Origin: Acuticoccus sp. I52.16.1
GTDB lineage: Bacteria; Pseudomonadota; Alphaproteobacteria; Rhizobiales; Amorphaceae
Reading direction: 5' to 3'
DNA: 64,000 nucleotides
NCBI RefSeq assembly: GCF_022865125.1
Contig: NZ_CP094828.1
Location: 806,001 to 870,000, forward strand
Shown here: positions 20,617 through 28,788 of the stretch, in pieces
Numbering within the stretch: position 1 is the stretch's first letter
How the letters are laid out: every line of letters begins with the position of its first letter
Notes under the pieces: generated by a model
Seen by the model: only the letters and a program-made list of their open reading frames with translations
Database searches by the model: none
What the model was told of the DNA's origin: nothing
Made by a program: the position numbers and the translations under genes

Positions 20617-22287
20617 CTATCCGCGCCCGGCCAGTTGCCGCGCGTCGCGGGCCCGCTCGCGGCGGCGCAGCAACGCCCGCGCCGTGGCGCCGCCGGAGCG
20701 TTTGCCGCGCACGGCGGGCGTGCGGCGCGCCACGTCGGCCTTCACCGCCTCCGGTCCGCCGCGGGCGTTGGCGTCGCGCGGCAGCGTCACCGTCACCCGC
20801 AGACCGCCCTCGCTGCGGTTCTCCAGCGTCAGGCTGCCGCCGTGGGCGCGGATCACGGTCCGCGCGATCGAGAGTCCCAGCCCCGCCCCGCCGGTTTCGC
20901 TGCTGCGCGAGGCATCGAGCCGCACGAACGGCTCCAGCACCTCGGCCAGGCGGTCCTCGGGAATGCCCGGCCCGTCGTCGTCCACGGTCACGTGGATGGC
21001 GGCGACGCGATCGATCAGCCGCACGCGCCCACCCCCGCCATAGCGCCGCGCGTTCTCGGCGAGGTTGGCGAACGCACGCGACAGCGCCACCGGCCGCCCC
21101 TCGATCATCAGGCAGGGCGGACCGTCGTAGAGGATGCCGCCCCCCGCCTGGTCCTGCAGCATCGCCGCCAGGTCGACCAGCGTGCGCGGCTCCTCGTGCG
21201 CCTCGCCGCGACCGTAGGCGAGGAGGCCGTCGGCCATCACCCGCATCTCGTCGAGCGTGCGGACCATCGCCTCACGCGCCTCGTCCTCCAGCATCTCGGC
21301 ACGGATCCGCAGCGAGGTGATGGGCGTGCGCAGGTCGTGGCCGACGGCGGCGATGGTCCGGGCACGCTCGGCATCGAACTGGGCGATGCGGCGCTGCATG
21401 GCGTTGAACGCCTCCGCCGCGCGGCGCACCTCCGCCGGGCCGGCGACCGCGGCGGTGGCGCTGCGGTCGCCCTCCCCGGCGCGCTCGGCGGCGGCGGCGA
21501 GCGAGCGGATCGGCCGCGTCAGCCGGCGGGTGAACGAGATGCCGACCCCCAAGACGCACACCAGCGAAAAACCCAGCGTCATCAACACGGCGCGGCCACC
21601 GATCGGCGGTCCCGGATCGACCACCGGCAGGCGCGCGTTCAGCCACATCCCATCGGCGAACGGGATCGCGACGGCGACCGGCTCCGGCGGCCAGAAGCGC
21701 CAGCCCCCCGGCCCCTCCCCGTGCCGCCCACCGCCGCGCCCGCGTTCCGCGCCCGGCCACGGAACGGGCCCGTGCGGCGCTGCCGCCTCGCCGCCTGCCT
21801 CGGTCCGGCGCTCGTGCCAGCGCCCGCGAGGCGCGCCGCCGTCCGAACGGTCGCGGCGCGGGAGACGCGCGCGCGGCGGCAGGTCCTGCGCGGCGACGCG
21901 CACGGCGGGGGCGAAGCCGGCCTCCCCCATCTCGGCCGAAAGGCGGGCTGCGACGCGCCGCGCGGTGGCGTTCTCCAGCGTGTCCGGAATATCGGGCGCA
22001 TCGTCCACATGAAGGCGCAGGAACGGCGACGACGTCGTCTCGGCGATCCCCACGCGCAGGTGCGGCGGCACCTCCGCCATCACCGCGGCGATGCCGGCGA
22101 GCCGCTCGATCTGTGCGCCGCGGCGCACCTCGCGCGCCACCCGCGCCCGCTCGGCGCCGACCACCACCAGCGCCACAACGTTGGCCACCAGCAGCGCCAC
22201 CACCAGCAGCAGCGCGAATTGCGCGGTGATCGTGCGCGGCACGAAGATGCGCCCCAGCCACCGCCCGACTTGCGACACCCCCTCCAT
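20617..22287 (-). CDS. Sensor histidine kinase (EnvZ/OmpR class)
   Basis: Inner-membrane kinase of 556 residues. Domains in order: membrane helix at about residues 15-37, periplasmic region to about residue 210, second helix (VLMTLGFSLVCVLGVGISFT), HAMP, H-box (AVGHDLRTPITSLRIRAEML), then ATPase boxes (NLAENARRYG, DDDGPGIPED, GGAGLGLSIART). The periplasmic part contains a Gly/Arg/His-rich stretch of about 60 residues, which is unusual for EnvZ-like sensors and echoes the composition of the divergent EF-hand protein. The start ATG shares one base with the regulator's stop (TGATG). Confidence 0.93.
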   Translation of the reverse strand: MEGVSQVGRWLGRIFVPRTITAQFALLLVVALLVANVVALVVVGAERARVAREVRRGAQIERLAGIAAVMAEVPPHLRVGIAETTSSPFLRLHVDDAPDIPDTLENATARRVAARLSAEMGEAGFAPAVRVAAQDLPPRARLPRRDRSDGGAPRGRWHERRTEAGGEAAAPHGPVPWPGAERGRGGGRHGEGPGGWRFWPPEPVAVAIPFADGMWLNARLPVVDPGPPIGGRAVLMTLGFSLVCVLGVGISFTRRLTRPIRSLAAAAERAGEGDRSATAAVAGPAEVRRAAEAFNAMQRRIAQFDAERARTIAAVGHDLRTPITSLRIRAEMLEDEAREAMVRTLDEMRVMADGLLAYGRGEAHEEPRTLVDLAAMLQDQAGGGILYDGPPCLMIEGRPVALSRAFANLAENARRYGGGGRVRLIDRVAAIHVTVDDDGPGIPEDRLAEVLEPFVRLDASRSSETGGAGLGLSIARTVIRAHGGSLTLENRSEGGLRVTVTLPRDANARGGPEAVKADVARRTPAVRGKRSGGATARALLRRRERARDARQLAGRG

Positions 22288-23006
22288 CAGGCGACGTCCT
22301 CCACGTCCGCCGCCAGCCGGTAGCCGCCGCCCCACTCGGTCACGATGATGCTGGCGCGCTTGGCATCCGGCTCGATCTTGCGGCGCAGGCGGCTCACCTG
22401 GTTGTCGATCGCGCGGTCGTAGGCCTTCGCCTCGCGCCCCTGCGTGAGGTCGAGGAGTTGGTCGCGCTTGAGCACCTTGCCCGGCCGGTCGAGCAGCACG
22501 GCCAGAAGCCGGTTCTCCGCCGTGGTGAGTGCGATCTCGCTGCCGTCGGCCCGCGTCAGCGTCCCGGCGGCCGCGTCGTGGACGAGGCCTGCGAAGGCGC
22601 GGCGTCCGGACGGGACCGGGTCGCGGGTGGGCGGCACGCGGCGCAGGATCGCCCGCACCCGCGCCAGCAGCTCGCGCGGGTTGAACGGCTTCACCACATA
22701 GTCGTCCGCCCCCAGCTCCAGGCCGACGATGCGGTCCGCGTCGTCCGCCATCGCGGTGAGCAGGATCACCGGCGGCCCTCCGGTCGACGTCAGCCATCGG
22801 CACAGCGACAGGCCGTCCTCGCCCGGCATCATCACGTCGAGCACGACGAGATCGATCGAGCCGTTGCCGATCGCGGTGCGCGCCGCCGCCGCGTCCGCCG
22901 CCAGGCTGACCCGGTGGCCATGCTTCTTCAGATAGGCGGCGAGCGGCTCGCGAATGTCGCGCGCGTCGTCCACCACCAGGATGTGAGGCTCGTATGTTTC
23001 GTCCAT
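22287..23006 (-). CDS. Response regulator (OmpR family, winged helix)
   Basis: A transcription factor of 239 residues. The receiver domain has the acidic pair in ILVVDDARDIRE, the phospho-acceptor Asp in VVLDVMMPGEDG and the conserved Lys in VVKPFNPREL. The C-terminal winged helix reads LTTAENRLLAVLLDRPGKVL, then DNQVSRLRRKIEPD. First gene of a two-gene operon with the kinase; it probably controls the divergent EF-hand gene and its own promoter. Confidence 0.95.
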   Translation of the reverse strand: MDETYEPHILVVDDARDIREPLAAYLKKHGHRVSLAADAAAARTAIGNGSIDLVVLDVMMPGEDGLSLCRWLTSTGGPPVILLTAMADDADRIVGLELGADDYVVKPFNPRELLARVRAILRRVPPTRDPVPSGRRAFAGLVHDAAAGTLTRADGSEIALTTAENRLLAVLLDRPGKVLKRDQLLDLTQGREAKAYDRAIDNQVSRLRRKIEPDAKRASIIVTEWGGGYRLAADVEDVA

Positions 23007-23048
23007 GCGCCCACAAATAACGCCGTCCGCGAGCGCGCGGAGAGAACT

Positions 23049-23096
23049 TTGTCGCCAATCGTGTCAGTCCCCGCGGGCCGACAGAGACCGCGACAA
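23049..23096. promoter_or_regulatory. Candidate operator between the response regulator and the EF-hand gene
   Basis: Inverted copies TTGTCGC (23049-23055) and GCGACAA (23090-23096) lie in the 181-base divergent spacer, 34 bases apart, each next to a CAAT or ATTG element. OmpR-family dimers often bind two separated half-sites. This is suggestive only. Confidence 0.3.
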
Positions 23097-23187
23097 TTGG
23101 AGCCTGCGGCCGACACACATTCCGGCCGCCCGGCCGCTACCTGTGAGTGGAAGGCGCACGACGCCTCACTGATAACAGGAGCCACAG

Positions 23188-24021
23188 ATGAGAAACGTTT
23201 TCATTGCCGCACTCCTCACCGGCAGCATGCTGACGGCGGCCACCGCCGCCAACGCGTTCACCGGACCGCAGGCCCCGGTCGCGGCGCAGAACGGCGTGGC
23301 GAAGGCTGACTTCGACGGCAGGCGCGGCGGTCCGCGCTGCGAGGACGGGCGCCACTTCAAGCGCGGTCACCACGGCGGCGAGCGCGGTGGTGAGCGTGGC
23401 GGCGAGCGCCGCTTCGGCCGCGGTCCGGGTCCGCATGGGCCGATGATGCGCGGCGGACCGCGTGGCCCGATGATGATGATGATGGAGGTCATGCGGCAGG
23501 CCGACGCGGACAAGGACGGCAAGGTCACGCAGGAGGAGATCGACGCGCTGATCACCGCCAAGGTGGAGCTGGGCGACACCGACGGCGACGGCGCCATCAC
23601 CCTCGAGGAGTTCAAGACCATCTACCTCGACCTGATGGCGCGCCAGATCGTCGACCGGTTCCAGGCGATGGACGAGGACGGCGACGGCCGGATCTCCGCC
23701 GAGGAGCGGGACGAGAAGTTCGCCGGGGTGGTGGAGAAGATGGACCGCAACGGCGACGGCGCCCTGTCGCGTGACGACGGGCCGCGCGGCCGCCACGGCC
23801 ACGGCGGCGCGCGCGCCGGCAAGCGCGGTGGCGGGCGCGACCATGCCGAATATCGCCACGGCCCGCGCCACCACCGCATGCGGGGCGACGACTGCGGTCC
23901 CCGCGGCGAGCGGGGCGGTCCGCGCTTCGAGCGGGGTCCGCGCGGCGAGCGGCCGGAGATGCCCGGCGCACCCGACATGCCGGCCTCCCCGCAGGACGAC
24001 GCCCCCGCTGCGGCAGAATAA
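23188..24021 (+). CDS. Exported four-EF-hand protein, Gly/Arg/His-rich
   Basis: A 277-residue predicted periplasmic or secreted calcium-binding protein. A signal peptide (MRNVFIAALLTGSMLTAATA, cleaved after ANA) is followed by a Gly/Arg/His-rich stretch. Four EF-hand loops come next (DADKDGKVTQEE, DTDGDGAITLEE, DEDGDGRISAEE, DRNGDGALSRDD) at about residues 105-200, and then a second Gly/Arg/His/Pro-rich tail. The loops have acidic residues at the metal positions and should bind calcium. AGGAG precedes the ATG at 23188. Its divergence from the two-component operon suggests it is a target of, or input to, that system. Confidence 0.88.
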   Translation: MRNVFIAALLTGSMLTAATAANAFTGPQAPVAAQNGVAKADFDGRRGGPRCEDGRHFKRGHHGGERGGERGGERRFGRGPGPHGPMMRGGPRGPMMMMMEVMRQADADKDGKVTQEEIDALITAKVELGDTDGDGAITLEEFKTIYLDLMARQIVDRFQAMDEDGDGRISAEERDEKFAGVVEKMDRNGDGALSRDDGPRGRHGHGGARAGKRGGGRDHAEYRHGPRHHRMRGDDCGPRGERGGPRFERGPRGERPEMPGAPDMPASPQDDAPAAAE

Positions 24022-24331
24022 CCCGCATCCTTCGGCGAGAGACAAAGCGTTTTCCCGCCGGGGGCGATTGGCAACACGCTCAAAACGCGCAAATCGTATG
24101 GGGCGTGAGCCTCCCGGGAGCAGGTCCGCCCCCGGGAGACCGCCAGGCCGCGGCCCGTCCGCCACGGCTTGGCGCGGGATCCGATCAAGTCCTACCAGGT
24201 CCCGTCCCATCCGGTCCGATTTCGTCACGGCTGATCGCAGCCCGTCCAGCCGCGGTCAGGACCAGGCGATACCCGGACGTTGCGGCGCGGCGCCTCCACT
24301 CGGGGGCGCCGCGTTTTTCGTTCGCGCGGGA
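24022..24331. other. 310-base convergent spacer with two hairpins and no recognisable gene
   Basis: Lies between the EF-hand gene and the cyclase gene. It has a hairpin at 24111-24138 with 8-base arms (CTCCCGGG and CCCGGGAG) and a strong terminator at 24286-24318. The stretch between them has no coding signature. It could be a long 3' untranslated region or hold a small RNA. Confidence 0.5.
24286..24318 (+). terminator. Strong intrinsic terminator (plus strand)
   Basis: Perfect 9-base arms CGCGGCGCC (24286-24294) and GGCGCCGCG (24305-24313) are followed directly by TTTTT (24314-24318). It is the only hairpin with a proper T tract that I noticed in the window. It ends plus-strand transcription 14 bases before the cyclase stop codon. 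Confidence 0.85.
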
Positions 24332-25291
24332 TCAGTAGAGCGCGATCGGGTCGATGATCGCCTGCACCGCGCCGCGCAGCCGCGAGGGGCCGAGCACGAA
24401 CATGAACTCCGACACGTCGTCGGCGACGAGCGGCCCGGTGTTCATCACCTCCAGGATGTAGATGCCGTTCTCTTTCAGGAGCGTGATGTGGCCCTGGAAG
24501 GGACGGTCCGGGTTCTGCGGCGGGATGACGTCGACGCCCCAGGTGTCGGCACCGACGGCCAGCACGCCGAGTTCGGCCATGTAGTCGGCCACGTCCTCGG
24601 ACATGCCCGGCTCGCCCGAGCCCCAGGCCTGCGGGTCGGACGGCAGCACGTGCTCGGTCCAGCCGGTGTGGAAGAGCACCACGTCACCCTCGCCCAGGGT
24701 CACGCCCTGCGCCTCGGCCTGTGCCTTCACGTCGTCGGCGGTGAAGTACTCGCCGGCGTCGAGGTGTTCCTTGCCGGCATGGGCCGCCATGTCGAGGACG
24801 ACGCCGCGCGCCACCAGCGGCGGCACCTTCTCGAGGCCCAGCTTGGTCATGCCGGTGACCTTGGAGATCTCGCCCGCCTCGTTGCAGTTGTAAAAGTAGG
24901 TGCCGTCCTCACCGGAGTGGCCGCCGTGGGCCAGCGTGTCGAGCTGGGAGCCGATGCCGAGCCAGCCGGTGAAGATGTCGTCGTTGTAGACGAAGCCGTT
25001 GGGGAACGGCTTGACGCCCCACTGCTGCCCCGGTTGCAGGATCGTGACCGACAGGCTGCGTGCCCCGAAGGCGGGGATGTCCTTGTCGATGATGATGCCG
25101 AGGTGCTGGGTCTTGCCCTGCTTGACCAGCTTGGCCGCCGCCATCACACGCTCGGGCGTGATGGTGTTGGCCGCGCCGATCTCGTCGTCCGCGCCCCACT
25201 TGGAGGGCTGACACTCGGCGAGCGCCGCGCCCCCGGTCGCAAAGGCCAGGACGGCGGCGAGACCCGCCGCCTTCCACGTGTGCGTTGTCAT
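24332..25291 (-). CDS. Exported cyclase-family hydrolase (kynurenine-formamidase-like)
   Basis: A metal-dependent hydrolase of the cyclase family (PF04199-type), 319 residues. It has a signal peptide (KAAGLAAVLAFATGGAALAE), which is unusual because KynB-like members are cytosolic. Family hallmarks are WGADDEIGAANTITPE, the metal-binding segment GSQLDTLAHGGHSGEDG, DVVLFHTGWTEHV and VGADTWGVDV. It is the last gene of the minus-strand importer operon, 28 bases after livF, so it may act in the periplasm on the transported compound or a precursor, for example by opening a ring or amide. Confidence 0.85.
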   Translation of the reverse strand: MTTHTWKAAGLAAVLAFATGGAALAECQPSKWGADDEIGAANTITPERVMAAAKLVKQGKTQHLGIIIDKDIPAFGARSLSVTILQPGQQWGVKPFPNGFVYNDDIFTGWLGIGSQLDTLAHGGHSGEDGTYFYNCNEAGEISKVTGMTKLGLEKVPPLVARGVVLDMAAHAGKEHLDAGEYFTADDVKAQAEAQGVTLGEGDVVLFHTGWTEHVLPSDPQAWGSGEPGMSEDVADYMAELGVLAVGADTWGVDVIPPQNPDRPFQGHITLLKENGIYILEVMNTGPLVADDVSEFMFVLGPSRLRGAVQAIIDPIALY

Positions 25292-25319
25292 ATGTTTCCT
25301 CTCCTTGTTGCGGACGTTT

Positions 25320-25997
25320 TCACCGTCCGGTCGCCGCCGGCGCCGGCGCGGGTTCGATCTCGCCGCGCTCGATGCCGATGGTTCGGTTCGCGAACCCTTC
25401 GAGAAGGGCCGGATTGGATTCGGTGATGAGGAGCGAAAGGCCGGGGTCCTGCGCCTGCAACGCGCGCAGCGCCTCGCCGTAGCGCTGCGCCAGCACCGGG
25501 GCGAGACCCTGGAACGGCTCGTCGAGCAGGACGAGGCGCGTGCCGATCATCAGCGCACGGCCCAGCGCCACCATCTTGCCCTGCCCACCGGACACCGAGC
25601 CGGCCGGGCGGTCCCCCATCTCCTTCAGCTCCGGCAGGATGGCGTAGACCCGCTCCAGCCGCCGATCCCGCTCCGCCGGTGCGAGGCGCGCGACGCGAGC
25701 CGGCAGCAGGATGTTCTCCTTGACGGTGAAGGCCGAGAAGAGCCGCCGATCCTCCGGCGCCCAGCCGATGCCGAGCGCCGGCCGCTCGTGCGCCGGCACC
25801 CGGTCGATCGCCTCGCCCGCCAGCCGGATCGTCCCGGCGGAGGGAACCGCCCCCATGATGGCGCGCAGCGTCGTCGTCTTGCCCGCGCCGTTGCGGCCGA
25901 CATAGGCGACCGTCTCTCCCTCGGCGATGCGCAAGGTCACGCGCCGCAGGATGGGAATGCCGGCGATGGCGACGGAGACGTTTTCGAGGTCCAGCAT
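25320..25997 (-). CDS. livF: Branched-chain-amino-acid-type ABC transporter ATPase (LivF family)
   Basis: One of two ATPases of the importer, 225 residues. It shows Walker A VGRNGAGKTTT, signature SVSGGQGKMVALGRAL and Walker B LVLLDEPFQGLAP. The start ATG at 25997 shares one base with the livG stop (TGATG). The family also imports aromatic acids, amides and other small molecules, so the name does not fix the substrate. Confidence 0.9.
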   Translation of the reverse strand: MLDLENVSVAIAGIPILRRVTLRIAEGETVAYVGRNGAGKTTTLRAIMGAVPSAGTIRLAGEAIDRVPAHERPALGIGWAPEDRRLFSAFTVKENILLPARVARLAPAERDRRLERVYAILPELKEMGDRPAGSVSGGQGKMVALGRALMIGTRLVLLDEPFQGLAPVLAQRYGEALRALQAQDPGLSLLITESNPALLEGFANRTIGIERGEIEPAPAPAATGR

Positions 25998-26743
25998 CAG
26001 GCCGTCCCAATCACGGTGCGGATGACTTCCGGGTCGGCGAGCACCTCCGCGGGCGGCCCGTCGCGCTGGATCCTGCCGGACGACCACACCGCGACGCGGC
26101 TCGCGTAGCGCGTCACCATCTCCATGTCGTGCTCGACGAAGACGGAGGTGACGCCGCGCGCCTCCAGCGCCCGGATGAGCGTCTCCATGACGGCGAACTT
26201 CTCCGACGAGGCGACGCCGGAGGTCGGCTCGTCCATCAGCAGCAGCTCCGGCTCCAGCGCCAGCGCCAGCGCGATGTCGACGAGCTTGCGTTTGCCCTCG
26301 GGGAGCTCGTGCGCCTGGCGATCGGCGACGTCGGCGCAGTCGATCAGGGCGAGCAGCGCGTCCGCCTTGTCGCGCTCCGGCGTCGCCAGGAGGCGCGTGA
26401 AGGGGGCGATGCGGCCGGCCCGCGCGGCCGCCGCGATGGCGACGTTCTCGCGCACCGTCTGCTCGGCGAAGAGCTGCGGGATCTGGAACGCGCGGGCGAT
26501 GCCGAGGCGGGTGATGGCGCGCGGGCTCTTGCCGATCAGCTCCCGCCCGCGGTAGCGCACCGAGCCGGCGCGGGGCTTCAGGTAGCCGGTGCAGATGTTG
26601 AGGAAGGTCGTCTTCCCCGCCCCGTTGGGACCGATGATGGCGATGTGCTCGCCCTCGGCGATCGACAGCGCGATCCCGTCCGCCGCCACCACCCCGCCGA
26701 AGCGGATCTCGAGGCCGGTGGCCTCCAGGAGGGTCTGGCTCAT
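25997..26743 (-). CDS. livG: Branched-chain-amino-acid-type ABC transporter ATPase (LivG family)
   Basis: The second ATPase, 248 residues, with Walker A GPNGAGKTTFLN, the LivG-type signature LPEGKRKLVDIALALA and Walker B LLLMDEPTSGV. The start at 26743 overlaps the livM stop by 4 bases (ATGA), and the end overlaps livF. Confidence 0.92.
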   Translation of the reverse strand: MSQTLLEATGLEIRFGGVVAADGIALSIAEGEHIAIIGPNGAGKTTFLNICTGYLKPRAGSVRYRGRELIGKSPRAITRLGIARAFQIPQLFAEQTVRENVAIAAAARAGRIAPFTRLLATPERDKADALLALIDCADVADRQAHELPEGKRKLVDIALALALEPELLLMDEPTSGVASSEKFAVMETLIRALEARGVTSVFVEHDMEMVTRYASRVAVWSSGRIQRDGPPAEVLADPEVIRTVIGTA

Positions 26744-27741
26744 GGCCGGCCCTCCGTCGTGCCGGGCATCGGCTCGCCCACCGGCCGGCCCTCGTGATGC
26801 ACCTCATGGTGCGCCGGGCGCCGTCGTCCGATGCGCTGCACCAGGCCGATCAGCCCGTCCGGCTGGAAGAGGATGACGATCAGGAGGACGAAGCCGAGCG
26901 TCATCTGCCAGTAGTCGCCCACGTAGGCGGCCGCGAACTGGCGAATGAACTCGAACGCGAACGATCCGACGAGCGCGCCCAACACATGCCCCGCCCCGCC
27001 CAGAATGGCGACGAAGACCATCTCGCCCGAGCGCGTCCAGTACGCGTAGTCGGGCGTCGCGAGGCCCTGGTAGACGGCGACGATCGCGCCCCCCAGCCCC
27101 GCCAGCATCGCCGAGACGACGTAGAAGGCGAGCAAGGTGCGCCGCGGCGACAGGCCGAGATATTCCACCCGCGTCTCGTTGGTCTTGATGGCCTTGAGGG
27201 TGTGGCCGATGGGGCTGTCGAGCAGGCGGTGCGCGCCGAGGAGCGCCACCGCGAGCAATGCCAGCGACACGCCGTAGAGCACCAGCTCGAACTCGTGCCG
27301 GTCGAGCGTGAGGCCGACCACGGTCGGCCGCGCGACGCGCAGCCCGTCGGTGCCGCCGGTGACGTGGAAGAACTTTTCCAACAGCGAGTAGAGCACCATC
27401 GAGAAGGCGAGGTTCAACATGGCGAAGAAGATGTAGCGGTAGCGCACCACGAAGACGCCCACCGCGAGGCCGACGAGGCCGGCCGCGAGCGTCGCGATCG
27501 GGAGGAGCAGCACGAGGTCGACGGCGCCGACGTCGCGCAGGACGAAGCCCATCGTGTACGCGCCGACGGCGAAGAACAGCGCATGCCCGAACGACACCTG
27601 CCCCGCCTGCAGCAGCAGGATGATGCCGAGCACCGGCAGCGCCTTGGCGAAGACGATCGTCAGCAGCGGCAGCAGCGACGTCCCGACGAACGGGTAGGCC
27701 GCGCAAACCGCGAGCAGCACGGGGAAAACGAAGCGCATCAT
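26740..27741 (-). CDS. livM: Branched-chain-amino-acid-type ABC transporter permease (LivM family)
   Basis: Inner-membrane permease of 333 residues and about 9-10 helices. Family features include QAGQVSFGHALFFAVGAYT, the LDSPIGHTLKAIKTNE cytoplasmic loop that docks the ATPase, and GGAGHVLGALVGSF. It follows livH by 28 bases and overlaps livG. Confidence 0.93.
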   Translation of the reverse strand: MMRFVFPVLLAVCAAYPFVGTSLLPLLTIVFAKALPVLGIILLLQAGQVSFGHALFFAVGAYTMGFVLRDVGAVDLVLLLPIATLAAGLVGLAVGVFVVRYRYIFFAMLNLAFSMVLYSLLEKFFHVTGGTDGLRVARPTVVGLTLDRHEFELVLYGVSLALLAVALLGAHRLLDSPIGHTLKAIKTNETRVEYLGLSPRRTLLAFYVVSAMLAGLGGAIVAVYQGLATPDYAYWTRSGEMVFVAILGGAGHVLGALVGSFAFEFIRQFAAAYVGDYWQMTLGFVLLIVILFQPDGLIGLVQRIGRRRPAHHEVHHEGRPVGEPMPGTTEGRP

Positions 27742-27769
27742 GAGACGGGGAGAGCCGCGGCTGGGGTCA

Positions 27770-28675
27770 TCAGATCTTCCGTGCGGTGGTGCGGCCGAAG
27801 AGGCCCTCGGGGCGGACGACGAGCACCAGGACCATGATGAGGTACGGCATGACGACCTCGAACTCCGGCGCGAAGAAGACCGCGAACGAGCGGCCGAGGC
27901 CGATGAGGAGCGCGGCGAGCGCGGCCCCCTCGATCTGCCCCAGCCCCGCCGTCGCGGCGACGGCGAACGACAGGACGATCATGTCCGGCCCGATGCCCGG
28001 CAGCACCGACGTCGTCGGCGAGGCGAGCGCGCCGCCCAGCGCCGCCAGCGTGGCGCCGATGACGAACGTGACGAGGAAGGCCCGGCGCGCGTTGATCCCC
28101 ACCGCCATCGCCGCCTCGCGGTCCTCCGTCACGGCGACGATGACCGACCCCGCCAGGGTGTGACGCAGAAAGATCCGCAATCCGATCAGCACCACGAGCG
28201 CGACGGCCGGCAGGAACAGCGTCTGATAGGCGGTGTAGGTGACGTTCGCGACCGAGACGTTGCCGAGATCGTTGAGCGGACCGGAGTAGAAGTAGGGCTG
28301 CACGCCCCAGATCACCCGCTGCAGGTTCTCCAGGATCATGAAGATCGCGAACGTGACGAGGAGTTGCAGCGCCTGCTCGTTGTCGTAGATCCGCCGCAGC
28401 AGGAAGCGCTCCATCAGCCCGCCGACGACGACGCCGATGACCACCGCCGTCACGAGGTAGACCGGAATGGCGAGGTAGCCGGGCATCCCGCGCGTCGCGA
28501 GCCAGGCCGCGAGGCTGACGGCGGCGTAGGCGCCCAGCGCGTAGAAGCTGCCGTGCGCGACGTTGAGGATGCGCATCACGCCGAAGACGAGCGTCAGCCC
28601 GACCGCGACGAGGAAGACGAGTGCGCCGTAGGCGACCCCGTCGAACAGCACGAGGAGGAGAAGTTGCGTGTTCAC
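27770..28675 (-). CDS. livH: Branched-chain-amino-acid-type ABC transporter permease (LivH family)
   Basis: Permease partner of LivM, 301 residues. It shows the LivH signatures LTLVFGVMRILNVAHGSFYALGA in two parts, an EDREAAMAVGINARR docking loop and GQIEGAALAALLIGLG. I prefer the GTG at 28675 (VNTQLLLLVLFDG), which has AAGG about 8 bases upstream; a TTG six codons earlier is also open. Confidence 0.92.
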   Translation of the reverse strand: MNTQLLLLVLFDGVAYGALVFLVAVGLTLVFGVMRILNVAHGSFYALGAYAAVSLAAWLATRGMPGYLAIPVYLVTAVVIGVVVGGLMERFLLRRIYDNEQALQLLVTFAIFMILENLQRVIWGVQPYFYSGPLNDLGNVSVANVTYTAYQTLFLPAVALVVLIGLRIFLRHTLAGSVIVAVTEDREAAMAVGINARRAFLVTFVIGATLAALGGALASPTTSVLPGIGPDMIVLSFAVAATAGLGQIEGAALAALLIGLGRSFAVFFAPEFEVVMPYLIMVLVLVVRPEGLFGRTTARKI

Positions 28676-28756
28676 GCGCGACCTTTGCGGCAAGGTGGTC
28701 CTGCCCGGCCGGGGCCGGACGCGGAAGGCCCCCGCGTCGGCGCGAGGGCCAGACGG

Positions 28757-28781
28757 CCGGTCCGGCGCGGAGCCGGACCGG
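28757..28781 (-). terminator. Intercistronic hairpin after the ABC binding-protein gene
   Basis: Perfect 10-base arms CCGGTCCGGC and GCCGGACCGG with a 5-base loop start 7 bases after the binding-protein stop and lie before livH. No T tract. It probably protects the abundant binding-protein message and dampens read-through into the permeases. Confidence 0.65.
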
Positions 28782-28788
28782 GGCGCGC

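Noticed and set aside
24061-24110. TTGGCA and TCGTAT as a promoter for a small RNA
   Set aside because: The spacing of 20 bases is too long and the -10 match poor, so no promoter was annotated although the terminator downstream is strong.
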